From NCBI RefSeq assembly GCF_024139115.2, contig NC_085141.1:392694632-392758631 (forward strand): a stretch of DNA of 64,000 bases, written 5' to 3'. Within the stretch, counting starts at the first letter, position 1. Each line of letters opens with the position of its first letter. Of this stretch, positions 19,714-30,600 are shown in pieces. The notes beneath the pieces were generated by a model, which was not told the DNA's origin, did not search any database, and saw only the letters and a list, made by a program, of their open reading frames with translations. A program made the translations under genes and the position numbers. The stretch is from Armigeres subalbatus (Eukaryota > Arthropoda > Insecta > Diptera > Culicidae).

Positions 19714-22305
19714 GGAAGCACTGATGATGATAAGGACGCATTCTACGCGCAGCTGGAACGTGAGTACGACAGCTGCCCAAGCCACGACGTCAAAATCATC
19801 ATAGGAGATTTGAACGCTCAGGTTGGCCAAGAGGAGGAGTTTAGACCGACTATTGGAAAGTTCAGCGCTCACCGGCTGACGAACGAAAACGGCCTACGAC
19901 TAATTGATTTCACCGCCTCCAAGAATATGGCCATTCGCAGCACCTACTTCCAACACAGCCTCCCGTATCGGTACACCTGGAGATCACCACTGCAGACAGA
20001 ATCACAAATCGACCACGTTCTGATTGATGGACGGCACTTCTCCGACATTATCGACGTCAGGACATATCGTGGCGCTAACATCGACTCGGACCACTATCTG
20101 GTGATGGTTAAACTGCGCCCAAAACTATCCGTCATCAACAATGTTCGGTACCGACGACCGCCGCGGTACGACCTAGAGCGACTGAAGCAACCTGATGTCG
20201 CCACTGCATACGCGCAGCATCTCGAGGCAGCGTTGCCGGAAGAGGGTGAGCTCGATGGGGCCCCTCTTGAGGACTGCTGGAGTACAGTTAAAGCAGCCAT
20301 TAACGACGCAGCGGAGAACAACGTCGGGTATATGGGTCGAAGTCGACGGAACGATTGGTTCGACGAAGAGTGCAGACAGATTCTGGAGGAGAAGGACGCA
20401 GCGCGGGCGGTCGCGCTGCAGCAAGGTACCCGGCAGAACGTGGAACGTTATAGACGGAAGCGGAGACAGCAGACCCGCCTTTTTCAGGAGAAGAAACGCC
20501 GCCTGGAAGAAGCGGAGTGCGAGGAGATGGAACAGCTGAGCCGTTCTCAAGATACACGCAAGTTCTATCAGAAGCTCAACGCATCCCGCAAAGGCTTCGT
20601 GCCGCAAGCCGAAATGTGCCGGGATAAGGATGGGAGCATCTTGACGGACGAACGTGTGGTGATCGAAAGGTGGAAGCAGCACTACGAGGAACATCTGAAT
20701 GGCGCTGAGAGTACAGGCAGTGAAAGTCAAGGCAGCGGAGGAGATGACTACGTCAGTTCAGCGGACGATGGAAGCCAACCAGCCCCCACCTTGAGGGAAG
20801 TTAAGGATGCTATTCAACAGCTTAAGACCAATAAAGCAGCTGGTAAGGATGGTATCGGAGCTGAGCTCATCAAGATGGGCCCGGAAAAGCTGGCCACTTG
20901 CCTGCACATACTGATAGTCAGAATCTGGGAAACCGAACAGCTACCGGAGGAGTGGAAGGAAGGGGTTATATGCCCCATCTACAAGAAAGGCGACAAACTG
21001 GAGTGTGAGAACTTTCGAGCGATCACCATCCTTAATGCCGCCTACAAAGTGATATCCCAGATCATCTTCCGTCGTCTGTCACCATTAGTGAACGAGTTCG
21101 TGGGAAGTTATCAAGCCGGTTTCGTTGACGGCCGCTCGACAACGGACCAGATCTTTACTGTACGGCAAATCCTTCAAAAATGCCGTGAATACCAGGTCCC
21201 AACGCATCATCTGTTCGTTGATTTCAAGGCGGCATACGACAGTATACACCGCGTAGAGCTATGGAAAATTATGGACGAGAACAGCTTCCTTGGGAAGCTT
21301 ACCAGACTGATCAAAGCAACGGTGGATGGTGTGCAAAACTGTGTGAAGATTTCGGGCGAACACTCCAGTTCGTTCGAATCGCGCCGGGGACTAAGACAAG
21401 GTGATGGACTTTCGTGCCTGTTGTTCAACATTGCGCTAGAAGGTGTCATGCGGAGAGCCGGGTGTAACAGCCGGGGTACGATTTTCAACAGATCCAGTCA
21501 ATTTATTTGCTTCGCGTATGACATGGACATTGTCGGCCGAACATTTGCAAAGGTGGCAGAACTGTACACCCGCCTGAAACGTGAAGCAACAAAAGTTGGT
21601 CTGGTGGTGAATGCGTCAAAGACAAAGTACATGCTTGTGGGCGGAACCGAGCGCGACAGGGCCCGCCTGGGAAGCAGTGTTACGATAGACGGGGATACCT
21701 TCGAGGTGGTCGAGGAATTCGTCTACCTCGGATCCTTGCTAACGGCTGACAACAACGTTAGCCGTGAAATACGAAGGCGCATCATCAGTGGAAGTCGGGC
21801 CTACTACGGGCTCCAGAAGAAACTGCGGTCGAAAAAGATTCGCCACCGCACCAAATGTGTCATGTACAAGACGTTAATAAGACCGGTAGTCCTCTACGGA
21901 CATGAAACATGGACAATGCTCGAGGAGGACTTGCAAGCACTCGGAGTATTCGAGAGACGGGTGCTTAGGACCATCTTTGGCGGTGTGCAAGAAGACGGTG
22001 TGTGGCGGCGAAGAATGAACCATGAGCTCGCCCAACTCTACGGCGAACCCAGTATCCAGAAGGTAGCTAAAGCCGGAAGGGTACGATGGGCAGGACATGT
22101 TGCAAGAATGCCGGACAGCAACCCTGCAAAGATGGTGTTCGCTTCCGATCCGGCAGGTACGAGACGGCGTGGAGCGCAGCGAGCGAGATGGGCAGACCAG
22201 GTGCAGAACGACTTGGCGAGCGTGGGGCGTATCCGAGGATGGAGAGATGCGGCCTCGAACCGTGCATTGTGGCGTCAATTTGTTGATTCAGTGTTATCTG
22301 TTTAG
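19714..22305 (+). CDS. Endonuclease C-terminus plus reverse transcriptase (RTE LINE), defective
   Basis: An uninterrupted 864-codon frame opens after a TGA at 19711 and has no obvious ATG at its start. Residues 1-130 hold the rest of the endonuclease (IIIGDLNAQVG, QIDHVLIDGRHFSDI, SDHYLVMVKL). An Arg/Glu-rich linker follows, then the RT domain from about residue 365: NKAAGKDGIGAELIK, FRAITILNAAYKV, YQAGFVDGRSTTDQ, HHLFVDFKAAYDSI and LRQGDGLSCLLFNIALEG. The catalytic box reads FAYD instead of FADD (codon TAT at 21517-21519), removing an Asp that binds metal; the truncated sister copy at 40650 keeps FADD. The C-terminus has the LYG...W...RRRV LINE region. Catalysis should therefore be lost. Confidence 0.85.
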   Translation, partial: GSTDDDKDAFYAQLEREYDSCPSHDVKIIIGDLNAQVGQEEEFRPTIGKFSAHRLTNENGLRLIDFTASKNMAIRSTYFQHSLPYRYTWRSPLQTESQIDHVLIDGRHFSDIIDVRTYRGANIDSDHYLVMVKLRPKLSVINNVRYRRPPRYDLERLKQPDVATAYAQHLEAALPEEGELDGAPLEDCWSTVKAAINDAAENNVGYMGRSRRNDWFDEECRQILEEKDAARAVALQQGTRQNVERYRRKRRQQTRLFQEKKRRLEEAECEEMEQLSRSQDTRKFYQKLNASRKGFVPQAEMCRDKDGSILTDERVVIERWKQHYEEHLNGAESTGSESQGSGGDDYVSSADDGSQPAPTLREVKDAIQQLKTNKAAGKDGIGAELIKMGPEKLATCLHILIVRIWETEQLPEEWKEGVICPIYKKGDKLECENFRAITILNAAYKVISQIIFRRLSPLVNEFVGSYQAGFVDGRSTTDQIFTVRQILQKCREYQVPTHHLFVDFKAAYDSIHRVELWKIMDENSFLGKLTRLIKATVDGVQNCVKISGEHSSSFESRRGLRQGDGLSCLLFNIALEGVMRRAGCNSRGTIFNRSSQFICFAYDMDIVGRTFAKVAELYTRLKREATKVGLVVNASKTKYMLVGGTERDRARLGSSVTIDGDTFEVVEEFVYLGSLLTADNNVSREIRRRIISGSRAYYGLQKKLRSKKIRHRTKCVMYKTLIRPVVLYGHETWTMLEEDLQALGVFERRVLRTIFGGVQEDGVWRRRMNHELAQLYGEPSIQKVAKAGRVRWAGHVARMPDSNPAKMVFASDPAGTRRRGAQRARWADQVQNDLASVGRIRGWRDAASNRALWRQFVDSVLSV

Positions 22306-22347
22306 ATGTTAACTAAATAAATGAAAAAAAATGAATGCATGCATTTT

Positions 22348-22437
22348 AAGAAGGTATTACCCCTTCCTTCGCTTTATACCGGGCAGACGCGTTCTTTTAA
22401 AGAAGATATTATCAACTCCTTTCGCCTTATACCGGCA
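22348..22437. repeat. 53-bp minisatellite, middle block
   Basis: Continues the array of 18721-19291 beyond the LINE (GCTTTATACCGGGCAGACGC, TTTTAAAGAAG). Confidence 0.8.
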
Positions 22438-22634
22438 GAGCTGGTCGGGTTTCGGGTTTTGAAACCCGAATCGAACACGAACCCGATGGGTATGTTTCGG
22501 GTTTGATAAACGGGTTTGGTTCGGGTTTGATAAAAAAAATATTCCAGGTTCGGGTTGGGTCCGGTTTTGAAGAAAATTTACAAATCGGGTTCAGGTCGGG
22601 CTCGGGTTTGCAAAATGCGAAACCCGACCATGTC
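22438..22634. mobile_element. Short MITE of GGTCGGGTTTCG type, nested in the array
   Basis: Ends read AGAGCTGGTCGGGTTTCG and, reversed, AGACATGGTCGGGTTTCG. The interior is full of GGGTTTCGGGTT / AACCCGAA words. The array unit breaks at GGCAGA and resumes at CGCATCC, consistent with insertion. I found no clean target duplication; hAT-type is possible. Confidence 0.6.
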
Positions 22635-22840
22635 TACGCATCCATTCAAGGTAGGAATTATCTTTTCCCTTTGCTTTATACCGGGCAGATGCGTTAATTC
22701 ATAAAAGGGACTACCTCCTTTCTTTTCTTTATATCGAACAAACGTGACCATTTCGAGAAGGCATTGTATTCTCACTTTGCGTTTTACCGACCGGATGCGG
22801 TCATTCAAAGAAAGCATTACCTTCTTTCATTATTTAAACC
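22635..22840. repeat. 53-bp minisatellite, right block
   Basis: Degenerate final copies (TTTATACCGGGCAGATGCG, TATCGAACAAACGTG, TACCGACCGGATGCG), decaying into unrelated sequence. Confidence 0.75.
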
Positions 22841-22904
22841 ACAATCCAAAAGAATCTAACCCGGATGGCATGTATTTAAGCAGAAATCGGTAAATATTTC
22901 ATTG

Positions 22905-23620
22905 ATAATTATTCTAACTGAATTCCGCCAAATGGCATTCCGCGGAATGGTTTTCGGTGAAAAAGTACATTCCGCAAAATGTCTTTCGGAAAAAAGATGC
23001 ATTCCGCGAAATGTGTTTCGGAGATTTGGTACATTCCGCGGGATGTCGAACCGAAAAAAAAATTCCGCGAAATGTTTTTCGGCGAAATAGTATACAACCC
23101 TCGAACGCCATTTGGTTTAAAATGACATTTGGTCAAAAAGGTCATTTGACCGAATAGGTTATTAAGCCGAAAACGTCTTTTGGTCACATGGTCCTTTGGC
23201 AGAAATTGAAAATGTAATTTGGCTGAATACGCCGTTTGACCGAATAGATTATTTGACCGAAAATTCCGTTTGGGTAAACTGGTAGTTTGACAGAAAATGC
23301 CAAAATGACATTTTCGGATATATGCCCTTTTCGTCCAAGAAACATTTTCGGTTGTTTGGTTGTTTGGTTAAATGACATTTTTTTTTGTCAAAAGACCCTT
23401 TCTGTCAAACGTTTGTCCATTTCTAACATGTCGCTTTCGGTCAAAATCGGTTTTTGGGCTAATAACCGTTGCGGCCAAACATCCAGTTCGGCCAAAAGAA
23501 AGTCGGTTAGCTGAATTTCGGTTTTACGCGCATTCGGCCGAATGAGGTTAGGCCAAACGACCATCAAAAAGTCAAAGCTTTGCCGACTATGCCATTAGGT
23601 CGAAACCCATTTTGAATCGG
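22905..23620. repeat. Degenerate GGCCGAA / CCGCGGAATG-type tandem repeat
   Basis: Runs of ATTCCGCGAAATGT and TTTGGTCAAAAGG / TTTGACCGAATAG words with ~20-25-bp spacing. Related to the blocks at 14.1-15.0, 44.6-45.2, 46.8 and 48.1 kb. Frames in both directions are artefacts. Confidence 0.8.
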
Positions 23621-24958
23621 GTCACATATAGGTTTATGTGATCTTTGTGCAACGTGTATGCTTTTGAAGGAATGTCTTTAGTCCAAGACGAATAACTATG
23701 CCGGCAACATTCTTACATCCAATTTAGGATTAAGAGAGGTAAATTAATTCGACACTCACTGCTATAACAGGCTAAAGAATTCTCTGCATCCCCGCATATC
23801 GCATTTTGTGTGTATGAAACTACACTTTTTCCGTCTATAATAAGCTTCGACTAATTACTAATTAAACAAAGCAAATTTGTGTACTATTTACAGAGTTTCC
23901 GCCTTATTTACATAACCAATTAATATCCACCTCCCTCAACGACCACAAATCCAATTAGAAAGCTCAACCTCATCCTGAATACGAGAAATCTTTCCCAGCC
24001 GGCTGTCGAGTCCCAAAATCCACTTGCACTGCACGAAAAGATCTCATCCCGAATTAGATGAAGTGGGGGAGGGAACCAATTTGGACTCATTTTTCAATCA
24101 TTACCCGTACGCTCATCCTGCAGTCTGCGTCTATTCTTTTGCTCTACGAGCACCATTAACCGATTCTGGTTCTTATCGTTTAACTCGGCGACAAGGAGCA
24201 TGAAGAACTGCCCTTCCATCGTCGTCGTCGTCGTCGTCGGTCACGGTAAGCCAATTTATATTTTCCAGCTCGTGAAACTATAACTTGATACCTTTTGGGT
24301 CGTCCCCAGCTCAGATCTTCGTCCAGCCTTTTCTAGTGTTCTGTGGAAAAAAAAGACGACGACCGAAGAAGTGGAACTTCTCAACTTCAGAACCCATCTC
24401 ATCCCAAACACTCCTGCTTACTCAACACATCCCACCCACGATCGAATGATAAATGATAATTGAATTTCAACTCTCACATTTTCGGTCCTCCATCATCATC
24501 TATTCCTGTACCGGTGCTCACATCCCTCTGTCTGGTTGGTTGGGTGGTTGGTCGGTTGGTTAGTTAGTTGGTTGGAAACTCAAGCGATTCATGTTCTTTT
24601 TTACTGCTGCCGATCGCCTCCGAGATTATACCTTTTGGTTTTTTTGCTTCCTGCGGTGCACCATTCCCAGGAAAAACGAGAAACGCACTAACTCAAAGTC
24701 AACCGGCTTGGACCGGGTTCTCAAATTTGTAACCAAAGACTTTTGATGCCGGATAGAGAGCGGGTTGCAGTCAACCGCTTTACATTTGCTACAAGTGGAC
24801 AAGGACGTGGAAGAGAAATCGTATAAAATTACTCTTCTTGCTGCCTCTGGAGACGGCGCTGTTGATGCACGGCACGGTGGGAATTCGTGTGGCTGAAATC
24901 GAATCGGTTGATAAATCAGTGTAGTTGAGAGAAACATTGATTTGGTGAGGTATCATGT
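23621..24958. other. Unannotated stretch with two microsatellites
   Basis: A (GTC)n run lies at about 24219-24240 and a (GGTT)n-rich run at about 24531-24580. The rest is moderately GC-rich with no recognisable coding sequence on either strand. Confidence 0.5.
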
Positions 24959-25363
24959 ATGGAACCTCCAAATTCTTTAAAAAAAATGTTACGTGTCTTA
25001 AATTGCATTAGCGATTATATACCCAATAAAGTTGGTTCAATGAAAAAAAATAGATTGCTGTACTGCTTAAGCAAACGTTTCGACCAGGAGATGGTAACAG
25101 ATTTATATCAAAACTTGTTACTCTTTTTTAAAGCCATTTTTTTTAAAGAGGTTGTCATAAAACATGCACCATTAGTAGATAAAATAACAAGATTTCATCT
25201 AGATTTAACAAAAATGTTACAAATTATGTCATTGAAAAGAACAAAGCTATTACTGGTTGTGTTGAGAACTTTTTCGAATAGGACGGATCTCGTGCTAGAG
25301 CAATTTTTCACACGTTCAAAAATATTGCAAGCACAGTCGTCAATTAGGAAAATTATTAATTAA
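24959..25363 (+). CDS. Uncharacterised 134-codon ORF, doubtful
   Basis: Starts at ATG (MEPPNSLKKMLRVLNCI) and is rich in Lys, Leu, Phe and Ile, as expected for AT-rich DNA. I recognise no domain, signal peptide or clear membrane segment, although LLLFFKAIFF is hydrophobic. No splice sites or neighbours support it. Among many random frames in 64 kb, one of this length is not surprising. Confidence 0.12.
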   Translation: MEPPNSLKKMLRVLNCISDYIPNKVGSMKKNRLLYCLSKRFDQEMVTDLYQNLLLFFKAIFFKEVVIKHAPLVDKITRFHLDLTKMLQIMSLKRTKLLLVVLRTFSNRTDLVLEQFFTRSKILQAQSSIRKIIN

Positions 25364-25564
25364 ATTCTTCGTTTCAAGACAGTCCATTCCCACCTGTCTA
25401 ACTTTGTTGAAGACTTTTTTCAGGATTTTCGGCTTTCAGTCACATGAAAATGTTGATAATTTAAAATAATTGCCAACGTTTCGATTGTTGAAGACATCAT
25501 CTTTATGAACTTCAAATATTAGCCGACCTCCGTCGGCCTTCGCAACTTAGCGGTTACTGAATGA

Positions 25565-25637
25565 GCCCGAGTAGCTCAGTTGGTTAAAAGCACCAGTCTA
25601 GCGTACTGAGGGTCGTGGGTTCGAGTCTCATCGAAGG
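25565..25637 (+). other. tRNA-like sequence (Ala-type AGC anticodon), pseudogene or SINE head
   Basis: A box TAGCTCAGTTGG, a stem CAGT/ACTG around loop CTAGCGT (AGC), and B box GGTTCGAGTCT are all in canonical order. The acceptor ends (GCCCGAG and TCGAAGG) do not pair, and no clear T-run terminator follows, so it is probably not a functional tRNA. A pol III-driven SINE head or a tRNA pseudogene fits best. Confidence 0.6.
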
Positions 25638-26394
25638 AAAGTAGTTACCTCCCATACATTTTTCAAATCACAATCTTCCACATAATGTAGATATTTACAT
25701 CTGTGTTTTCAGAACATTGTAAATTAATGTCCAAGTCGGGTGGTCCAATAACCGGAGAATAGGCATTTAACTTTGATTGAACCCAAAGCCTCATGTCAAA
25801 ACACTCACCTTCTTGCACAACTTCCTTGAAAATGTTCAATTTGAAATTGCCAGGATTTTCAGATATAAGCAAAATGGGCTTAAAAAAGGACTGATTTTTA
25901 TACCCTCTTTTACGAAAACCCCTTCCCGCAGAATACTGGATTAATTAAAGAAATTAAATTATTTTTCGAAACATCGCAAAAAATCCAAATTGGTTAAATA
26001 TTATAAAAGTTATAGCAATTTAAATTTTAGGTCAATATGACCCCTCTGCACAGACAACGTAAGTTTTTTGGGTACAGAGAGAAGGTTAATGAACCTCACA
26101 TTTGTATTTATTTATCATAATACCATACCGAAAATAGGTGTAAGCTTAGCAAAAATAATGAAAATTATTTGTGGTGTCATTCCCAAAATCGGGAAGAAAA
26201 GTTGCCAAAAACGAGTGTTGCTAAAATCGGGTCCACGACGTTCATCATAAGTAAGCTTGGCATAATGGACTTTAGGCAAGTACTCCTTCCACATCTACTT
26301 CTATGACTTTACATTCCAACTGGAACTTGGCCCGCTTTTCAACTTATAAGGTATAATAAGGTAACAATAAGGTACAACAATAGGGTACGATTTG
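25638..26394. other. Unannotated AT-rich stretch
   Basis: No supported feature; only short chance frames. Confidence 0.45.
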
Positions 26395-26645
26395 ATCTAT
26401 CTCACGTCTCATTACTCACTCTCACTATGAAAAGTAGAGAGTGCCACATTTCTTACTGTTAAAAGTGAGTAGTCGCACTTCTCACACCTCATTTCTCGCT
26501 TCTCACTGGAAAAGTGAAAAGTGCAGAGTTAGAAGTCAGGACTGAGGAGTGAGACTGTGAAAAGAGAAGATTGTCGCATTTCTCACTGCAAGAAGAGAAA
26601 AATGAGAAATGAGAGATGAGGAGTGACAAGTGGAAAGTTAGACGT
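26395..26645. repeat. Degenerate GAGAAGT / CACTTCTC repeat
   Basis: Mixed-strand words (CTCACGTCTCATTACTCACT, then GAAAAGTGAGTAG, GAGAAATGAGAG) forming imperfect hairpins, as at 14.6 and 46.9 kb. Confidence 0.7.
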
Positions 26646-27652
26646 GTCATGTAAGCCAAACGAAATTTTTGGCATACGACGGATATTGATTTGGGACTAA
26701 TATCTGTCTCTTAGATCAGTGGTTCTCAACCTGTTTCTCGAGAGGTACCCCTTCGCACTTTTGCAATAATTGATGTACCTCCTAGTTTTGGCTGTAAATG
26801 AAAATGTTACTCATAAGATATATGGAAAATGGAACTGAACATTAACGGGATATACGGCTCTCCATAAAGTTGGCTGAAATTTTCATTATTATTTCGTGCT
26901 CTTGGAAGGAGGCTTCCGGGCCTCGCACTGTGGTCGGATATGATTAAATCATGGCATTAATAAATAACTCCTTAAAGATGCCTCAATGATACAATGCATT
27001 TCATGAAAAAATGTGATTTTATATCCAAAATTTGATTATTTTTAGCTTAATTTTGTATCTATGTGCAATATTTATTTCCGCATTAATTTTCTGTATCTTG
27101 CAGAGCAATATATAGAAGTGTCTGAGCTGATTTGTCGAAGAAATAATTTGGAGAACGTCTTAATTATTGTAAAATATCCTAAAATATCAGGAAAAATTTA
27201 TTTGTTTTCTCACTCGCTCCACTTCTCACTTAAATTTTATCTCGGAAAGAATCTTTGGGTTATAAAGAATGAAACGGATGCGAATTCGGTTGCAGAAACT
27301 CGAAAGAAAGTAATCGCTGTTTCGAGGGCACACCACTCGATACGGAAGCAACGCACAACTGTCATTTTTATCATTTAAGCTTTGCTGCGTCGTGGAATGA
27401 AAAAATGAGCATGATAAAAGTAATATGTACTGCAAAATAACTAAAACGAACTTAAGCTTAGTTTTATTAATTTTGCAGTATTATTTTAAAATATATTGGT
27501 CTGGAATTTAGTTGAGAAATCACTAAACGGCATTACAGATTTAGTTTCCTTGAAGTTTGAAGTTCATATACTATGGACAGATTTCGAAACAAGAAGGTTT
27601 TATTCCATTCACCTTCCTTACAAACTCTGAGTAGTTCATATAAAAATGTGAA
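26646..27652. other. Unannotated stretch with one isolated 23-bp array monomer
   Basis: Contains a single copy of the downstream minisatellite unit at 26898-26924 (CTTGGAAGGAGGCTTCC then GGGCCTC). No gene is recognised; the 105-codon frame at 27061-27378 lacks any known motif. Confidence 0.5.
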
Positions 27653-30600
27653 GCTCTTGGAAGGAGGCTTCCGAGCCTCTTGGAAGGAGGCTTCCGAGCC
27701 TCTTGGAAGGAGGCTTCCGAGCCTCTTGGAAGGAGGCTTCCGAGCCTCTTGGAAGGAGGCTTGAGCCTCTTGGAAGGAGGCTTCTGAGCCTCTTGGAAGG
27801 AGGCTTCCTGAGCCTCTTGGAAGGAGGCTTCCGAGCCTCTTGGAAGGAGGCTTCCGAGCCTCTTGGAAGGAGGCTTCCAGGCCTCTTGGAAGGAGGCTTC
27901 TGGAGCCTCTTGGAAGGAGGCTTCCGAGCCTCTTGGAAGGAGGCCTGAGGCCTCTTGGAAGGAGGCTTCTGAGCCTCTTGGAAGGAGGCTTCCAGGCCTC
28001 TTGGAAGGAGGCTTCCAGGCCTCTTGGAGGGCTTCCAGGCCTCTTGGAAGGAGGCTTCCGAGCCTCTTGGAAGGAGGCTTCCGAGCCTCTTGGAAGGAGG
28101 CTTCCGAGCCTCTTGGAAGGAGGCTGGAGCCTCTTGGAAGGAGGCTTCTGAGCCTCTTGGAGGAGGCTTCCGAGCCTCTTGGAGGGCTTCCAGGCCCTCT
28201 TGGAAGGAGGCTTCCTGAGCCTCTTGGAAGGAGGCTTCCGCCTCTTGGAAGGAGGCTTCCGAGCCTCTTGGAAGGAGGCTTCCGAGCCTCTTGGAAGGAG
28301 GCTTCCGAGCCTCTTGGAAGGAGGCTTCCGAGCCTCTTGGAAGGAGGCTTCCGAGCCTCTTGGAAGGGGGCTTCCGGGCCTCTTGGAAGGAGGCTTCCGG
28401 GCCTCTTGGAAGGAGGCTTCCGAGCCTCTTGGAAGGAGGCTTCCGAGCCTCTTGGAAGGAGGCTTCCGAGCCTCTTGGAAGGAGGCTTCCGAGCCTCTTG
28501 GAAGGAGGCTTCCGAGCCTCTTGGAAGGAGGCTTCCAGGCCTCTTCGAAGGGAGGCTTCCAGGCCTCTTGGAAGGAGGCTCTGAGCCTCTTGGAAGGAGG
28601 CTTCCAGGCCTCTTGGAGGAGGCTTCAGGCCTCTTGGAGGAGGCTTCCGAGCCTCTTGGAGGAGGCTTCCAGGCCTCTTGGAAGGAGGCTTCCGAGCCTC
28701 TTGGAGGAGGCTTCCTGAGCCTCTTGGAGGAGGCTTCCGAGCCTCTTGGAAGGAGGCTTCCAGCCTCTTGGAAGGAGGCTTCTGAGCCTCTTGGAAGGAG
28801 GCTTCCGAGCCTCTTGGAAGGAGGCTTCCGAGGCCTCTTGGAAGGAGGCTTCCGAGCCTCTTGGAGGAGGCTTCTGAGCCTCTTGGAGGAGGCTCTGAGC
28901 CTCTTGGAGGAGGCTTCCGAGCCTCTTGGAAGGAGGCTTCTGAGCCTCTTGGAAGGAGGCTTCCAGGCCTCTTGGAAGGAGGCTCTGAGCCTCTTGGAAG
29001 GAGGCTTCCGAGCCTCTTGGAAGGAGGCTTCTGAGCCTCTTGGAAGGAGGCTTCCGAGCCTCTTGGCTTCCGGCCTCTTGGAAGGAGGCTTCCGAGCCTC
29101 TTGGAAGGAGGCTTCCGAGCCTCTTGGAAGGAGGCTTCCGAGCCTCTTGGAAGGAGGCTTCCGAGCCTCTTGGAAGGAGGCTTCCGGGCCTCTTGGAAGG
29201 AGGCTTCCGAGCCTCTTGGAAGGAGGCTTCCAGGCCTCTTGGAAGGAGGCTTCCGAGGCCTCTTGGAAGGAGGCTTCCGAGCCTCTTGGAAGGAGGCTTC
29301 CAGGCCTCTTGGAGGAGGCTTCCTGAGCCTCTTGGAAGGAGGCTTCCTGAGCCTCTTGGAAGGAGGCTCTGAGCCTCTTGGAGGAGGCTTCCGAGGCCTC
29401 TTGGAAGGAGGCTTCTGAGCCTCTTGGAAGGAGGCTTCCTGAGCCTCTTGGAAGGAGGCTTCCGAGCCTCTTGGAGGAGGCTTCCTGAGCCTCTTGGAAG
29501 GAGGCTTCCAGAGCCTCTTGGAAGGAGGCTTCCGGGCCTCTTGGAAGGAGGCTTGAGCCTCTTGGAAGGAGGCTTCCAGAGCCTCTTGGAGGAGGCTTCC
29601 TGAGCCTCTTGGAAGGAGGCTTCCTGAGCCTCTTGGAAGGAGGCTTCCAGGCCTCTTGGAAGGAGGCTTCCGAGCCATTTGGAAGGAGGCTTCCGAACCT
29701 CTTGGAAGGAGGCTTCCGAACCTCTTGGAAGGAGGCTTCCGAGCCTCTTGGAAGGAGGGTTCTGAGCCTCTTGGAAGGAGGCTTCCGAGCCTTTTGGAAG
29801 AAGGGCTTCCGAGCCTCTTGGAAGGAGGCTTCCGAGCCTCTTGGAAGGAGGGTTCTGAGCCTCTTGGAAGGAGGGTTCTGACCCTCTTGAAAGGAGGTTC
29901 CAAGCCTCTTGAAATAAGGCTTCCGAGCATCTTGGAAGGAGGGTTCTGACCCTCTTGGAAGGAGGCTTCCGAGCCTCTTGGAAGGAGGCTTCCGAGCCTC
30001 TTGGAAGGAGGCTTCCGAGCCTCTTGGAAGGAGGCTTCCGAGCCTCTTTGAAGGAGGCTCTGAGCCTCTTGGAAGGAGGCTTCCAGGCCTCTTGGAGGAG
30101 GCTTCCGAGCCTCTTGGAAGGAGGCCTGAGCCTCTTGGAAGGAGGCTTCCGAGCCTCTTGGAAGGAGGCTTCCAGGCCTCTTGGAAGGAGGCTTCCGAGC
30201 CTCTTGGAGGAGGCTTCCTGAGCCTCTTGGAAGGAGGCTTCTGAGCCTCTTGGAAGGAGGCTTCCAGGCCTCTTGGAAGGAGGCTTCTGAGCCTCTTGGA
30301 GGAGGCTTCCGAGGCCTCTTGGAAGGAGGCTTCCGAGCCTCTTGGAAGGAGGCTTCTGAGCCTCTTGGAAGGAGGCTTCTGAGCCTCTTGGAGGAGGCTT
30401 CCGAGCCTCTTGGAAGGAGGCTTGAGCCTCTTGGAAGGAGGCTTCCGAGCCTCTTGGAAGGAGGCTTCCAGAGCCTCTTGGAAGGAGGCTTCCGAGCCTC
30501 TTGGAAGGAGGCTTCCGAGCCTCTTGGAAGGAGGCTTCCAGCCTCTTGGAAGGAGGCTTGAGCCTCTTGGAAGGAGGCTTCCAGGCCTCTTGGAAGGAGG

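Larger units (their letters stand above)
19292..22347 (+). mobile_element. RTE-type non-LTR retrotransposon, near full length
   Basis: About 3.03 kb, flanked by ATGCATGCATTTT at 19292-19304 and 22335-22347, a 13-bp target duplication inside the 53-bp array. It carries one endonuclease-reverse transcriptase unit and ends ACTAAATAAATGAAAA without a long poly(A). Size, single ORF, apurinic endonuclease at the N-terminus and the LRQGDGLSCLLFN motif fit the RTE clade (JAM1-like in Aedes); clade assignment is from memory. The copy is inactive: a deletion breaks the endonuclease and the catalytic RT motif is mutated. Confidence 0.88.
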
